The translations under genes were made by a program, and so were the position numbers. From Brevibacterium sanguinis (GTDB lineage Bacteria; Actinomycetota; Actinomycetes; Actinomycetales; Brevibacteriaceae), in assembly GCF_003315415.1 (NCBI RefSeq), contig NZ_QNSB01000009.1, positions 80,043-144,042 of the forward strand: 64,000 nt of DNA, in the 5' to 3' direction. Below the pieces are notes generated by a model. It had not been told where the DNA came from, did not search any database, and saw only the letters and a list, made by a program, of their open reading frames with translations. Of this stretch, positions 15,824 to 25,917 are shown piece by piece. Within the stretch, counting starts at the first letter, position 1; each line of letters begins with the position of its first letter.

Positions 15824-16855
15824 ATGTACAGAATTCTCACCACGCAGGACCTCACGCGACTCGGATTCACCTCCGAGGAGATCCGGCGCGCCCGCCGATG
15901 CTGCCTCCTCCGACTCTCTCGAGGTGTGTACGTCGCTCGCCACGTCTGCACCATCCACAGTCACCGGCCCTTGTGGGCGAGCATCGAGGAGAACGCTCAT
16001 GACGAGTTCACCCGGTACGGTGACATCCGCGATCAGACCGAAGCGCTGCATGCCGCCGTCATGGCACGATGCGAACTGAAGTTCCGCCGACGCCAGGATT
16101 CCGCAGGCGATCACAGATCATCCGGATATGCCGCGGCTCCTGGACAGCGCAGCGAGGAGAAGCCTGAGATCTTCTCACACGTGTCGGCCGCGCTCATTCA
16201 CGGGCTGCCCATCGCCTACCCGGTCACTCACCAGGTCGAGGTGTTCCGTCCAGGCGTCGACCGGCGGTTCAAGAGCATCCATGTGCGCAGCAGCACGGTG
16301 CCGAAGAAGCACCAGGTCCGCGTGATGGGGGCTCGGGTGACGACCTTGGAGCGGACGCTCATCGATGTCGCGCGCAGCTACAGCCTCGATATCTCGGTCG
16401 CAATGCTCGACAGCGCTTTGCATCGCAATCTCACGACGCTGGACCGGATCACCACGACCTTGTCGGAATGTGCGGAGAAGAGGAACACCAAGAGGGTTCG
16501 TCTCGCCCTCGACCTGGCCGATGGCAGGCGCGAATCCCCCGCCGAGTCGATCGCGGCGGTCAGGTTCTATCAGCACGGCCTCAGCGGACTCGATCCGCAG
16601 GTGGTCCTCGGATCCGAGTCATTCAGCGTCCGCGTCGACTTCTGTCACCGCAGTGCTCGGTTGATCGTCGAGGTCGATGGAATCGGCAAACTGTACCTCG
16701 GTTCCGGCGTACCCCGTGAGGAACTCGAGAAGGAGCGCCGACGCGAGCATTGGCTCCGCGAACACGGCTACCGCGTCATCCGCATCACCTGGAAGGAGCT
16801 CTTCCAGGAGCGCAAGTTCCAGGAGATCAAGCAGGTTCTCATGCGCGCGGCGTGA
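15824..16855 (+). CDS. AbiEi-like N-terminal / DUF559-like endonuclease-fold protein
   Basis: A 343-residue protein. Residues ~1-35 (LTTQDLTRLGFTSEEIRRARR then LLRLSRGVYVA) form the winged-helix start seen in AbiEi-type antitoxins and related DUF559 proteins. The middle contains the AALIHGLPI segment of that family. The C-terminal ~90 residues carry VDF...LIVEVDGIGKLY and HWLREHGYRVIRITWKEL, resembling Vsr/DUF559 PD-(D/E)XK nuclease folds. Whether it cuts DNA or acts as a regulator is not shown. GGAG lies 9 nt before the ATG at 15824; an in-frame ATG at 15809 lacks such a site. The gene faces the surrounding eno-ftsB operon and has no AbiEii partner next to it. Confidence 0.78.
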   Translation: MYRILTTQDLTRLGFTSEEIRRARRCCLLRLSRGVYVARHVCTIHSHRPLWASIEENAHDEFTRYGDIRDQTEALHAAVMARCELKFRRRQDSAGDHRSSGYAAAPGQRSEEKPEIFSHVSAALIHGLPIAYPVTHQVEVFRPGVDRRFKSIHVRSSTVPKKHQVRVMGARVTTLERTLIDVARSYSLDISVAMLDSALHRNLTTLDRITTTLSECAEKRNTKRVRLALDLADGRRESPAESIAAVRFYQHGLSGLDPQVVLGSESFSVRVDFCHRSARLIVEVDGIGKLYLGSGVPREELEKERRREHWLREHGYRVIRITWKELFQERKFQEIKQVLMRAA

Positions 16856-16900
16856 ACACTCGGCACCCTCAGGCAAAAAACTTCGCGCTGCACGGAGGCG

Positions 16901-17061
16901 CATTGCGGCCAGCTGTCGGACGTGGAGAGCCTGCCGTAAGCAGTGCGGCCGAATGTAGGACTTGCCGTGCCGCGCGTGGGCAGTGCGCTGCATAGGGCCT
17001 GCGGCGCACGGTGGGCAGTGCGGCAGTATGCGCCGAGGCGGGGGCGAGGCGAGCACTGCGG
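16901..17061. repeat. Array of ~35-40-bp imperfect repeats (right of DUF559 gene)
   Basis: CAGTGCGGC-like cores start at 16901, 16941, 16981, 17016 and 17053, giving spacings of 40, 40, 35 and 37 bp. The core GGCAGTGCGGC is the reverse complement of the left array core (GCCGCACACTGCC) apart from a 2-bp gap. The 270-bp gap between the DUF559 stop and eno contains only this array and a weak hairpin. Confidence 0.65.
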
Positions 17062-17094
17062 CTCGTCCCACCCCCGCCTCGGCGAGGTTCCGAT

Positions 17095-17110
17095 CCCCGC
17101 CTCAGCGGGG
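17095..17110 (-). terminator. Weak hairpin after eno
   Basis: CCCCGC (17095-17100) pairs with GCGGGG (17105-17110) around CTCA. It lies 16 bases beyond the eno stop codon. The stem is short, so termination strength is uncertain. Confidence 0.4.
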
Positions 17111-17125
17111 TTCGGGTCGTTCGGC

Positions 17126-18541
<1,416 letters not shown>

Positions 18542-18569
<28 letters not shown>

Positions 18570-19429
18570 CGCAGCCGGGCCGGCGTCTCCGGATCCATCC
18601 CCTGGTCGAGCAGGTAGCCCTCGACTCCCCGATCGCCGTAGGCCTCGGTGATGCGATCGAGCGTCGCCGCGAGGAGCTCCGGGGGTGCCGCCGTCGCCGT
18701 GGTGGCGAGATCGCCCGAGATGCCGGCATCGGCGAAGTCCCGCATGATCGCCTCGAGGAAGGCCCCGGACAGGTGCTGCTGAGTGACCGAGTACTCGGCG
18801 AGGATGTCCTCCCGGTCGACTCCGAGAAGCTCGTGGATGAAGGCCGCGACCACTCCGGTGCGGTCCTTGCCGGCCGAGCAGTGGAAGACGACACCGGATT
18901 CGGCGTGTTCGGCGATGGTGTCGACCGCGAGCGCCAGCCGCGGCCCGAAGTGCGAGATCATCAGGGTGTAGATCTTCTCCAGCGACCGGTCGGTGAGGTC
19001 CATGCCGGTGACCTTCGCGGCCTTCTCCATCTCCTCCCGGCTCGGGCGCTTCGCGGGGAAGAACTGGTCCTCGAAGACCGGCAGCTCGATGTACTCGACG
19101 TCGAGCCCGTCGAGCGCATCGGGGAGCTTCGCCCGCTCGCCGATGTCGCGCAGGTCGACGACCGTGCCGATGCCGAGCCGTGCGATCTGCGCGCGCGACC
19201 TGTCGGTGAGCTGGGCGAGCCCGTCCGCCCGGAACACCGCTCCGGTGGCCACGGACAGTCCCCGCGCCGAGGCGATCGGTGCGTCGGTCTCCCCCGCTGA
19301 GCTCAGGCGGAAGTCGTCCGAGCCGTCGAGGCTCGCGAGCACCGCGGCCTTCGCCGGGGTCGAGATCGGCGCTCCCCCGATGTCGCGGAAGTTGAACGTT
19401 CCTTCGATGTCGATGCGGTCGAGACTCAT
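18542..19429 (-). CDS. Tyrosine-protein phosphatase (PTP-like)
   Basis: A 295-residue phosphatase of the bacterial Tyr/Ser phosphatase family (MptpB-like). The P-loop VFHCSAGKDRTG carries the CX5R catalytic Cys and Arg followed by the extra Lys-Asp typical of this group (about residue 186). The N-terminus has the characteristic FNFRDIGG, and VVDLRDIGER is also present. Its ATG overlaps the mazG stop by four bases (ATGA), so it is in the mfd-mazG-eno transcript. Such an enzyme at this place is not part of the usual core order. Confidence 0.9.
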
Positions 19430-19902
19430 CCCGCGGCGTCCTTCCGTTGCTTCTCCAGAGACTTGATGCGACTGTACTCGGCCTCGACGGCGGCGAGCGG
19501 AGCCATCGTCGAGTCGTCGGCTCCCTCCCCGAACGCGAACGGGTGCCTGCGGACGAGCTTCTCCTCGAGCCGGTCGACGATGAGCTGCAGCGTCCGACCG
19601 TAGGGGGTGCCGCCTGCCGCGCTGTCGTTCGTCCCACCGTCGACACTGTCGCCGCTCTCGTCGAGCAGGGCCGAGTGGAACAGCACCTGGTAGAAGACGT
19701 CGCCGAGTTCCTCGATGACCGCATCGCGGTGCCTCGCGGTCGGTTCCGCCCGGTAGTCCTCAAGCGCCTCGATGAGCTCCTCGGTCTCCTCGCGGGCGAA
19801 CTTCTCGAGGCTCTCGTGGTCCTGCGCACTCGACCACGGGCAGCGCCTGCGCAGGGTCGCCATCGCCTCGACCACGCGGTCGAATCCGGCCGCGCCCGTC
19901 AT
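19426..19902 (-). CDS. mazG: MazG nucleoside triphosphate pyrophosphohydrolase
   Basis: A 158-residue single-domain MazG, which hydrolyses NTPs to NMPs and pyrophosphate and cleans the nucleotide pool. Visible motifs: LRRRCPWSSAQDHESLEKF, ETEELIEAL (metal-binding EExxE) and the second EELGDVFYQVLFHSALLDE. It overlaps mfd by four bases (ATGA) upstream and the phosphatase by four downstream. A second half-domain, as in E. coli MazG, is absent, which is common in actinobacteria. Confidence 0.93.
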   Translation of the reverse strand: MTGAAGFDRVVEAMATLRRRCPWSSAQDHESLEKFAREETEELIEALEDYRAEPTARHRDAVIEELGDVFYQVLFHSALLDESGDSVDGGTNDSAAGGTPYGRTLQLIVDRLEEKLVRRHPFAFGEGADDSTMAPLAAVEAEYSRIKSLEKQRKDAAG

Positions 19903-22900
19903 CCGCTCACCTCGGCGGGTTCGGCCTTGACGACGGGAACGATGGCGTCGAGGAACTGGTGGGCCCAGCGCAGGACATCCGAGTCGGTCATCTCCTTGGC
20001 CCCGAACCCGTCACCTGCCAGCGGCTTCGGCACGAGCACGGAGCGGATCGTCGGCTTGAGCAGGGACTTCGGGTACAGCCGCTTGAGGCGCACGACCTGC
20101 GAGTCGGCCAGTTCGAGCGGCCCGAACCGGATGAAATTGCCCTGCATGACGATGTCGCTGACGCCGGAGGCCTTCGCCCGGATGCGCAGTCGGGCGACAT
20201 CGGCGAGGACGCCGACGGGTCCGGGATAGGGCCCGTAGCGGTCGACGAGTTCGTCGAGGACCTCGCGCAGCTCCTCCTCGTTCGCCGCGGCCGCGAGCTT
20301 CCGGTACGCCTCGAGTCGCAGCCGTTCGTGGTCGACGTATTCGGCGGGCAGGTGCGCGTCGACGGGGAGCTCGATGCGCATCTCTGCTTCGGGCTCGGTG
20401 GCCTCTCCGCGGAAGTTCGCGACCGCCTCCCCGACGAGGCGCACGTAGAGGTCGAACCCGACTCCTTCGATGTGCCCCGACTGCTGACCGCCGAGGAGGT
20501 TGCCGGCTCCGCGGATCTCGAGGTCCTTCATCGCCACCTGCATTCCGGCGCCGAGCTCCGTGTGCGCGGCCAGGGTCGTCAGCCGGTCGTGGGCGGTCTC
20601 CGTCAGCTGGGTGTCACGCGGGTAGAGGAAGTAGGCGTAGGCGCGTTCGCGACCGCGGCCCACCCGTCCGCGCAGCTGGTGCAGCTGGGAGAGCCCGAAC
20701 CTGTCGGCCTGGTCGATGATCAGCGTGTTCGCGTTCGCGATGTCGATTCCCGTCTCGACGATCGTCGTGCACACGAGGACGTCGTACTTCTTCTCCCAGA
20801 AGTCGACGATGACCTGTTCGAGTCGCTGCTCGTTCATCTTCCCGTGGGCGATCGCGATCCGCGCCTCGGGGACGAGCTCGGCGATGTGACCGGCGATCGA
20901 CTCGATGTCCCTGACCTTGTTGTGGATATAGAAGACCTGCCCCTCACGCATGAGCTCACGGCGGATCGCGGCCTTGATCTGCTTGTCATCGTACTTGCCG
21001 ACATAGGTGAGCACCGGGTGGCGCTCCTCGGGCGGGGTCGCCAGGGTCGACATCTCGCGGATGCCGGTCACCGCCATCTCGAGGGTGCGCGGGATCGGCG
21101 TCGCCGACATCGCGAGGACGTCGACGTTCGTGCGCATGGCCTTGAGCGTCTCCTTGTGCTCGACGCCGAAGCGCTGCTCCTCGTCGATGATGACGAGGCC
21201 GAGGTCCTTGAAGCGGACCTCTCCGCTGAGGAGGCGATGGGTGCCGATGACGAGGTCGAGCTTGCCCGCGGCGAGGTCCTCGACGACTTTCTCGGACTCC
21301 TGCTTGGTCTGGAACCGGGAGAGGGCCCCGACCGTGACGGGGAATCCGGAATAGCGCTCGGCGAAGGTCTCGAAGTGCTGCTGGACGAGGAGGGTCGTGG
21401 GCACGAGGACGGCGACCTGCTTGCCGTCCTGGATCGCCTTGAATGCCGCGCGCACCGCGATCTCGGTCTTGCCGTAGCCGACGTCACCACAGATCAGACG
21501 GTCCATCGGAACCGTCTTCTCCATGTCGGCCTTGACCTCGTCGATGGTCGTGAGCTGGTCGTTCGTCTCGACGTAGTGGAAGGCGTCCTCGAGCTCCCGC
21601 TGCCAGGGGGTGTCGGGGCTGAAGGCATGGCCCTGTGTGGCCTGCCGCGCCGAGTAGAGGCGGACGAGCTCCCCGGCGATCTCCTTGACCGCCTTCCGCG
21701 CCTTCGCCTTCGTCGACTGCCAGTCGGCGCCGCCCATCTTGTTGAGGCTCGGGTTCTCCCCGCCGACGTACCTGCTCACCTGGTCGAGGGAGTCGCTGGG
21801 CACGTAGAGCCGGTCGCCGGGCTGGCCGCGCTTGGCCGGGGCGTACTCGATGATGAGGTATTCGCGGGTGTGCTTGTTCGGACCCTTGCCGCTCGTGCGC
21901 TGCGTCATCTCGACGAACCGGCCCACCCCGTGCTGCTCGTGGACGACGAAGTCGCCGGGCGTGAGGTTGAGCGGATCGACCTGGTTGCGCTTGCGGCGGG
22001 TCGGCAGTCGGCGCATGTCCCGCGTCGAGGTGGCCGCCGCCCGTCCGAGCACGTCGGCTTCGGTGAGCACCGCGAGCTTGAGGTCGTCGAAGACGAAGCC
22101 GCCGAAGGGAGCCGCCGTCGTCACCGTGACGACGGCCTCGGCGAGGTCGGTGGGATCGTCGACGAAGGTCGCCGGCAGCCCCGCTTCCGAGAACACCTCG
22201 ACCATGCGCAGTCCCGGGCCCTGGCCCTCGGTGAGGACGAGGATGCGCCACCTGTCGTGGATGAGGCCTCTGACGTCGGCGAGGATGGCCTCGACGTCGC
22301 CGGCATAGCCGCGAGGGGCGCGGGCGGGGACGGCGAAGACGTTGTCGGTGGCGGTGACGAGGTCCTCGTCCGTCGAGAATCCTCCGAGCTCCCACCATGC
22401 GAGGCCGATGAGCAGGGCGCCCTCGCGCATCTCATCGACGGTGCGGAAGGTCGCCGCGGAGAGGTCGATGGGCGACTCGCCTCCTGCGGCGGCCCCGGAC
22501 CAGGCGGCCTCGAGGAACTCGTTCGTCGTCACGACGAGGTCGGCGGCCCGCGCCTGGACCCGTTCGGGCTCCGTGATGACGATCTTCGTGCCGGCGGGCA
22601 GGAGCGCGATGAGCGGCTCCATCCCGTCGGCGAGCACGGCCGACAGCGACTCCATTCCCTCGACCGCGACCCCGCCGGCGATCTTCTCGAGCATGTCGGC
22701 GGCGGACGGCAGTGCCGGGGCCAGCTCGGCGGCCCGTCGGCGGACGGAGTCGGTGAGGAGGAGTTCACGACACGGCGGGGCGACGAGGCTGAGCGGTGCC
22801 GCATCCGCCTCGGCGGGGATGGAGCGCTGGTCGGAGACGGCGAACTCCCGGATCTCGTCGACCTCGTCGCCGAAGAACTCGATGCGCAGGGCGTGGTCGG

Positions 22901-23483
22901 CCGTCGGCGGGAAGACGTCGACGATTCCGCCGCGCACGGCGTACTCGCCGCGGCGGGAGACCATGTCGACACGGGAGTAGGCGAGCTCCGTCAGTCTCTG
23001 GGCGAGGTCGTCGATGCCGTACTCGTCACCGCGGGCCAGTTCGATCGGCTCGATCTCCCCGAGGCCCTTGACCAGGGGCTGGAGGAAGGCGCGGACCGGG
23101 GCGATGATGAGCGCGAGCTCCTGGCCGGGCCTGGGATGCGTGAGCCGGCGGAGGATCGACAGCCGCTGGCCGACGGTGTCGGAGCGCGGCGAGAGCCGCT
23201 CGTGCGGCAGGGTCTCCCAGCTGGGGAAGACCGCGATGGACTCCGCGGGGATCCAGTCGGCCATCGAGCGCGCGAGATCCTCGGCCTCGCGGGTCGTGGC
23301 GGTGACGATGAGCTGGGGCGCCGACGTCCCCGACCCCGAGGTCTCGACCGTCCTGCGCAGGATCGAGGGCCACAGACCCCTGATCGCATCGATCGTCCCC
23401 CCGGTCGTCCCCGGGTCGGAGAACGCCTCGACGAGGTCGTTGATGGTCGGGTTCTGCCGTGTGAGATCGAGTCCGTTGAGCAC
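19899..23483 (-). CDS. mfd: Transcription-repair coupling factor Mfd
   Basis: A ~1194-residue protein that removes stalled RNA polymerase and recruits UvrA. The UvrB-like N-terminal module is followed by the CarD-like RNA polymerase interaction domain (LTPGDFVVHEQHGVGRF, around residue 505), the RecG-like motor with Walker A GDVGYGKTE (about 668) and IDEEQRFGVEHKE (about 766), SATPIPRT, QLRGRVGRG, and a C-terminal TRCF domain. Tandem GTG codons lie at 23486 and 23483; TAGACT (23490-23495) is 6 nt before the second, which favours a leaderless start at 23483. Confidence 0.96.
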   Translation of the reverse strand: MLNGLDLTRQNPTINDLVEAFSDPGTTGGTIDAIRGLWPSILRRTVETSGSGTSAPQLIVTATTREAEDLARSMADWIPAESIAVFPSWETLPHERLSPRSDTVGQRLSILRRLTHPRPGQELALIIAPVRAFLQPLVKGLGEIEPIELARGDEYGIDDLAQRLTELAYSRVDMVSRRGEYAVRGGIVDVFPPTADHALRIEFFGDEVDEIREFAVSDQRSIPAEADAAPLSLVAPPCRELLLTDSVRRRAAELAPALPSAADMLEKIAGGVAVEGMESLSAVLADGMEPLIALLPAGTKIVITEPERVQARAADLVVTTNEFLEAAWSGAAAGGESPIDLSAATFRTVDEMREGALLIGLAWWELGGFSTDEDLVTATDNVFAVPARAPRGYAGDVEAILADVRGLIHDRWRILVLTEGQGPGLRMVEVFSEAGLPATFVDDPTDLAEAVVTVTTAAPFGGFVFDDLKLAVLTEADVLGRAAATSTRDMRRLPTRRKRNQVDPLNLTPGDFVVHEQHGVGRFVEMTQRTSGKGPNKHTREYLIIEYAPAKRGQPGDRLYVPSDSLDQVSRYVGGENPSLNKMGGADWQSTKAKARKAVKEIAGELVRLYSARQATQGHAFSPDTPWQRELEDAFHYVETNDQLTTIDEVKADMEKTVPMDRLICGDVGYGKTEIAVRAAFKAIQDGKQVAVLVPTTLLVQQHFETFAERYSGFPVTVGALSRFQTKQESEKVVEDLAAGKLDLVIGTHRLLSGEVRFKDLGLVIIDEEQRFGVEHKETLKAMRTNVDVLAMSATPIPRTLEMAVTGIREMSTLATPPEERHPVLTYVGKYDDKQIKAAIRRELMREGQVFYIHNKVRDIESIAGHIAELVPEARIAIAHGKMNEQRLEQVIVDFWEKKYDVLVCTTIVETGIDIANANTLIIDQADRFGLSQLHQLRGRVGRGRERAYAYFLYPRDTQLTETAHDRLTTLAAHTELGAGMQVAMKDLEIRGAGNLLGGQQSGHIEGVGFDLYVRLVGEAVANFRGEATEPEAEMRIELPVDAHLPAEYVDHERLRLEAYRKLAAAANEEELREVLDELVDRYGPYPGPVGVLADVARLRIRAKASGVSDIVMQGNFIRFGPLELADSQVVRLKRLYPKSLLKPTIRSVLVPKPLAGDGFGAKEMTDSDVLRWAHQFLDAIVPVVKAEPAEVSG

Positions 23484-23558
23484 CACACAAGTCTAGAACA
23501 CGGCACTGACGCGGGAAGGCGGCGACCGCGCTCAGGTCACGGCGACCGCCGAGAGTCT

Positions 23559-23585
23559 CGATCCGATAACACGTCTAACGGATCG
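23559..23585. promoter_or_regulatory. Inverted repeat in mfd/rhomboid divergent region
   Basis: CGATCCG (23559-23565) and CGGATCG (23579-23585) form a perfect dyad with a 13-nt AT-rich spacer. It lies midway between the divergent mfd and rhomboid starts and could be an operator. No regulator gene is adjacent. Confidence 0.35.
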
Positions 23586-23650
23586 GAAACGATTGCCTCC
23601 GACCCGCTGTCGTTCGGGGTTCTCCAAACTTCATCGAGGACAATCGGAGT

Positions 23651-24349
23651 ATGAGATCCCATCAGTCCCCGCAATTCTCCGCCGCTGAGACACGGTACCT
23701 GTTCGGCACTGATTCCGCACCCCGACCCTCATCGCAGGTCGGAGCGCAGAACGCCGGCCTGCGCAGCGTGCTCGACGGTGACCACGGGCTGTCGCGGTTC
23801 GTTCCCGTCTTCGTGCTCCTCGCGATCATGTGGGTCGTCGAGATCGTCGACACACTCCTGCCCGTCGACTTCGATCTCTTCGGACTCGAGTCGTGGAACC
23901 CGCTGTCCCTCTACGGTCTCGTCACCTCGCCGCTGCTCCACTCGGGTTTCAACCATCTCACGGCCAATACGTTCCCGTTCCTCGTCCTCGGAATCTTCAT
24001 CGCGATGGAGGGGTCGCGCAGATTCTGGACCGTCTCCGCGATCACCGCGCTCGTGTCCGGACTCGGCGCCTGGCTGACGACCCTGCCCGGCCACCACATC
24101 GTCGGCGCCTCGGGCATCGTCTTCGGCTTCTTCGGCTACCTCGCCATGCGCACGTGGTACGTCGACGATCTGCTCCGGAAGATCATCTACTTCGCGATCG
24201 GACTCTTCGTCTTCGTCACCTACGGAGCCGCGATGGTGTTCGGCATGCTCCCGCAGGCCAACGGCGTCTCATGGCAGGGCCACCTGTTCGGGTTCATCGG
24301 CGGCCTCGTCGCCGCACGCCTCGTCCACCGTCGAGCGCGCCAGTCCTGA
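23651..24349 (+). CDS. Rhomboid family intramembrane protease
   Basis: A 232-residue membrane protease with a soluble N-terminus (~50 residues) and six helices. The catalytic Ser154 is in GASG (152-155) and His211 in WQGHLFGFIGG. The oxyanion-side HSGFNHLTAN pattern gives His97, His102 and Asn106. Together these are the full active rhomboid set. GACAAT (23639-23644) is 6 nt before the ATG. It sits divergent from mfd and converges with pth; substrate unknown. Confidence 0.9.
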   Translation: MRSHQSPQFSAAETRYLFGTDSAPRPSSQVGAQNAGLRSVLDGDHGLSRFVPVFVLLAIMWVVEIVDTLLPVDFDLFGLESWNPLSLYGLVTSPLLHSGFNHLTANTFPFLVLGIFIAMEGSRRFWTVSAITALVSGLGAWLTTLPGHHIVGASGIVFGFFGYLAMRTWYVDDLLRKIIYFAIGLFVFVTYGAAMVFGMLPQANGVSWQGHLFGFIGGLVAARLVHRRARQS

Positions 24350-24391
24350 ACTGCCGCCAGTCCTGAACCGCAGCCAGTCCTGAACCGCCGC
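24341..24391. repeat. Three 17-bp tandem repeats at the rhomboid stop codon
   Basis: CAGTCCTGAACYGCNGC units at 24341-24357, 24358-24374 and 24375-24391. The first unit contains the rhomboid stop codon (24347-24349), and a TGA is repeated in each unit. The third unit runs into the shared terminator hairpin. Confidence 0.75.
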
Positions 24392-24425
24392 TGAACCGCC
24401 GGGTCCCGGACCCGGCGGTTCAGCG
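24389..24425. terminator. Perfect 17-bp hairpin between rhomboid and pth
   Basis: CGCTGAACCGCCGGGTC (24389-24405) pairs perfectly with 24409-24425 around a 3-nt loop. The right arm includes the pth stop codon (24420-24422). It serves two convergent genes. Confidence 0.82.
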
Positions 24426-25019
24426 CGAGTGGTACCTCTGCTGGACGGTGAGCAGGCCCTCGGCGATGCACAGCTCCACCGCGTCGGCCAAGTCGGAGAC
24501 GAAGATGGGCAGGACCGTGCGCTCGTCCTTGGAGAAGGGCCGGAGGACGTAGTCGGCCGTCTCCTGTCGTCCGGGCGGCCGTCCGACGCCCGCGCGGATG
24601 CGCACGTAGTCGCGGGTGCCCAGCACCGAGGAGATGGAGCGCAGGCCGTTGTGCCCGCCCTCTCCCCCGCCGAGCTTCGCCCTGATCGTGTCGAACGGCA
24701 GGTCGACGTCGTCGTGGACGACGATGGTCCTCTCGACCGGGATCGAGTGGAAGTCCATGAGTCGGCGCAGGGGACCGCCGGAGTCGTTCATGTACCCGGT
24801 CGAGACGGCGAGCACGACTCGCGGTCCGGGCAGGCCGGGAACCGCGCCGGAGCCGAGGCGACCGGTGCCCACGCGGGCGCGCTGCCTGCTTCGGCCCAGT
24901 CCCGCGCCGATCCGTCCTGCGAGCTCGGCGACGACCATCTGCCCGATGTTGTGCCGGGTGGATTCGTACTCACGCCCCGGGTTGCCGAGACCGTAGACCA
25001 GCCATGCGTCGTTCGCCAT
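24420..25019 (-). CDS. pth: Peptidyl-tRNA hydrolase
   Basis: A 199-residue enzyme that releases tRNA from dropped-off peptidyl-tRNA. Seen: VYGLGNPGREYESTRHNIGQ with the catalytic His20-type residue, the conserved STGYMNDSGG, VHDDVDLPFDTIRAKLGGGEGGHNGLRSI with the catalytic Asp and His, and DYVRIRAGVGRP. GAGGAG precedes the ATG at 25019. It follows rplY in the same direction in the usual actinobacterial order, but a hairpin separates them. Confidence 0.95.
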   Translation of the reverse strand: MANDAWLVYGLGNPGREYESTRHNIGQMVVAELAGRIGAGLGRSRQRARVGTGRLGSGAVPGLPGPRVVLAVSTGYMNDSGGPLRRLMDFHSIPVERTIVVHDDVDLPFDTIRAKLGGGEGGHNGLRSISSVLGTRDYVRIRAGVGRPPGRQETADYVLRPFSKDERTVLPIFVSDLADAVELCIAEGLLTVQQRYHSR

Positions 25020-25045
25020 CGCTCCTCACTCGCTTCCGCTCACGA

Positions 25046-25077
25046 ACGGCGGGCCATGTTCGCACATGGCCCGCCGT
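25046..25077 (-). terminator. Perfect hairpin after rplY
   Basis: ACGGCGGGCCATG (25046-25058) pairs perfectly with CATGGCCCGCCGT (25065-25077), loop TTCGCA. It lies 41 bases after the rplY stop codon and just upstream of pth, so it may terminate or attenuate rplY transcription. Confidence 0.72.
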
Positions 25078-25117
25078 CACGGTTCTCACCGCGCCGAGGC
25101 GACTCGGCGCCGGTGGA

Positions 25118-25714
25118 TCACTCGGATTCGGACTCTTCGCCCTCGGTCTCCGCGCCCTCTTCGGGCTCTTCGCGGGTCGGCTCGGCGACGTTGACGACGA
25201 GGAGCTCCGGGTCGGAGACGAGCTCGACGCCCGAGGGCAGCTCGATCTCCTTGGCGAGGACGTGCTCGCCGACGGTGCGCCCGGCGACCGAGGCCTCAAT
25301 GACCTCGGGCAGCTTGGTGGCGTCGGCCTTGATGACGATGGTCGACTCCTCCTGCGAGATCATGGTGCCCGGAGCAGGTTCGCCGACGACGTGGATCGGG
25401 ACGTCGACCTCGATGAGCTCGCCGCGCTTGACGACGATGAGGTCGAGGTGCTCGATCTCCCGGCGCACGGGCTCGATCTGGACGTCGCGGGCGATCGCGA
25501 GGACGTTCTTCGACCCGTCGGTGCTCTTGATCTCGAGCAGCGCGTTGGCGTGCTTGAGGGCCAGCATGGTGGCGTGGCCCTCGAGCGAGATGTGGACGGG
25601 TTCGCCGCCGTGGCCGTAGACGACCGCGGGGATGCGACCGGCGCGGCGGATCTTGCGGGCCGCGCCCTTGCCGAATTCGTTCCGGGGTTCGGCGGTGAGT
25701 GTGAAGTCAGCCAT
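25118..25714 (-). CDS. rplY: Ribosomal protein L25 (Ctc-type)
   Basis: A 198-residue long-form L25 that binds 5S rRNA. The N-terminal L25 domain is visible from EPRNEFGKGAARKIRRAGRIPAVVYGHG through LDLIVVKRGE (to ~residue 95), followed by the beta-rich TL5 C-terminal domain and an acidic tail (EEPEEGAETEGEESESE). AAGGAGAG lies just before the ATG at 25714. A 5S rRNA, its binding partner, ends this window. Confidence 0.95.
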   Translation of the reverse strand: MADFTLTAEPRNEFGKGAARKIRRAGRIPAVVYGHGGEPVHISLEGHATMLALKHANALLEIKSTDGSKNVLAIARDVQIEPVRREIEHLDLIVVKRGELIEVDVPIHVVGEPAPGTMISQEESTIVIKADATKLPEVIEASVAGRTVGEHVLAKEIELPSGVELVSDPELLVVNVAEPTREEPEEGAETEGEESESE

Positions 25715-25917
25715 TTTCTCTCCTTGGTGTGCTCATTGGACGCACCACGGCGAAACAGCCGCAATCCTCACTCCGCATGCGCACAGGGGGGCATTCGCGA
25801 AGGTGGATCCGGACCGCGTCGATAACGGAGACGACAGTCTCCCTCGCCGAGGCAACCACACCAGTCTAATCGACCCCGCCCCACAGTCCAATTCCGTGCG
25901 CCTCGAGTGGCGCCGCC

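Noticed and set aside
15824..16855. Complete AbiE toxin-antitoxin system
   Set aside because: No AbiEii-type nucleotidyltransferase is adjacent; only an AbiEi-like N-terminal domain is visible.
19959..23654. Very long open frame antisense to mfd (over 1200 codons)
   Set aside because: It is the shadow of mfd codon bias in GC-rich DNA; its translation is low-complexity (Arg, Gly, Asp, Val) with no domain, while the minus strand encodes a complete Mfd.
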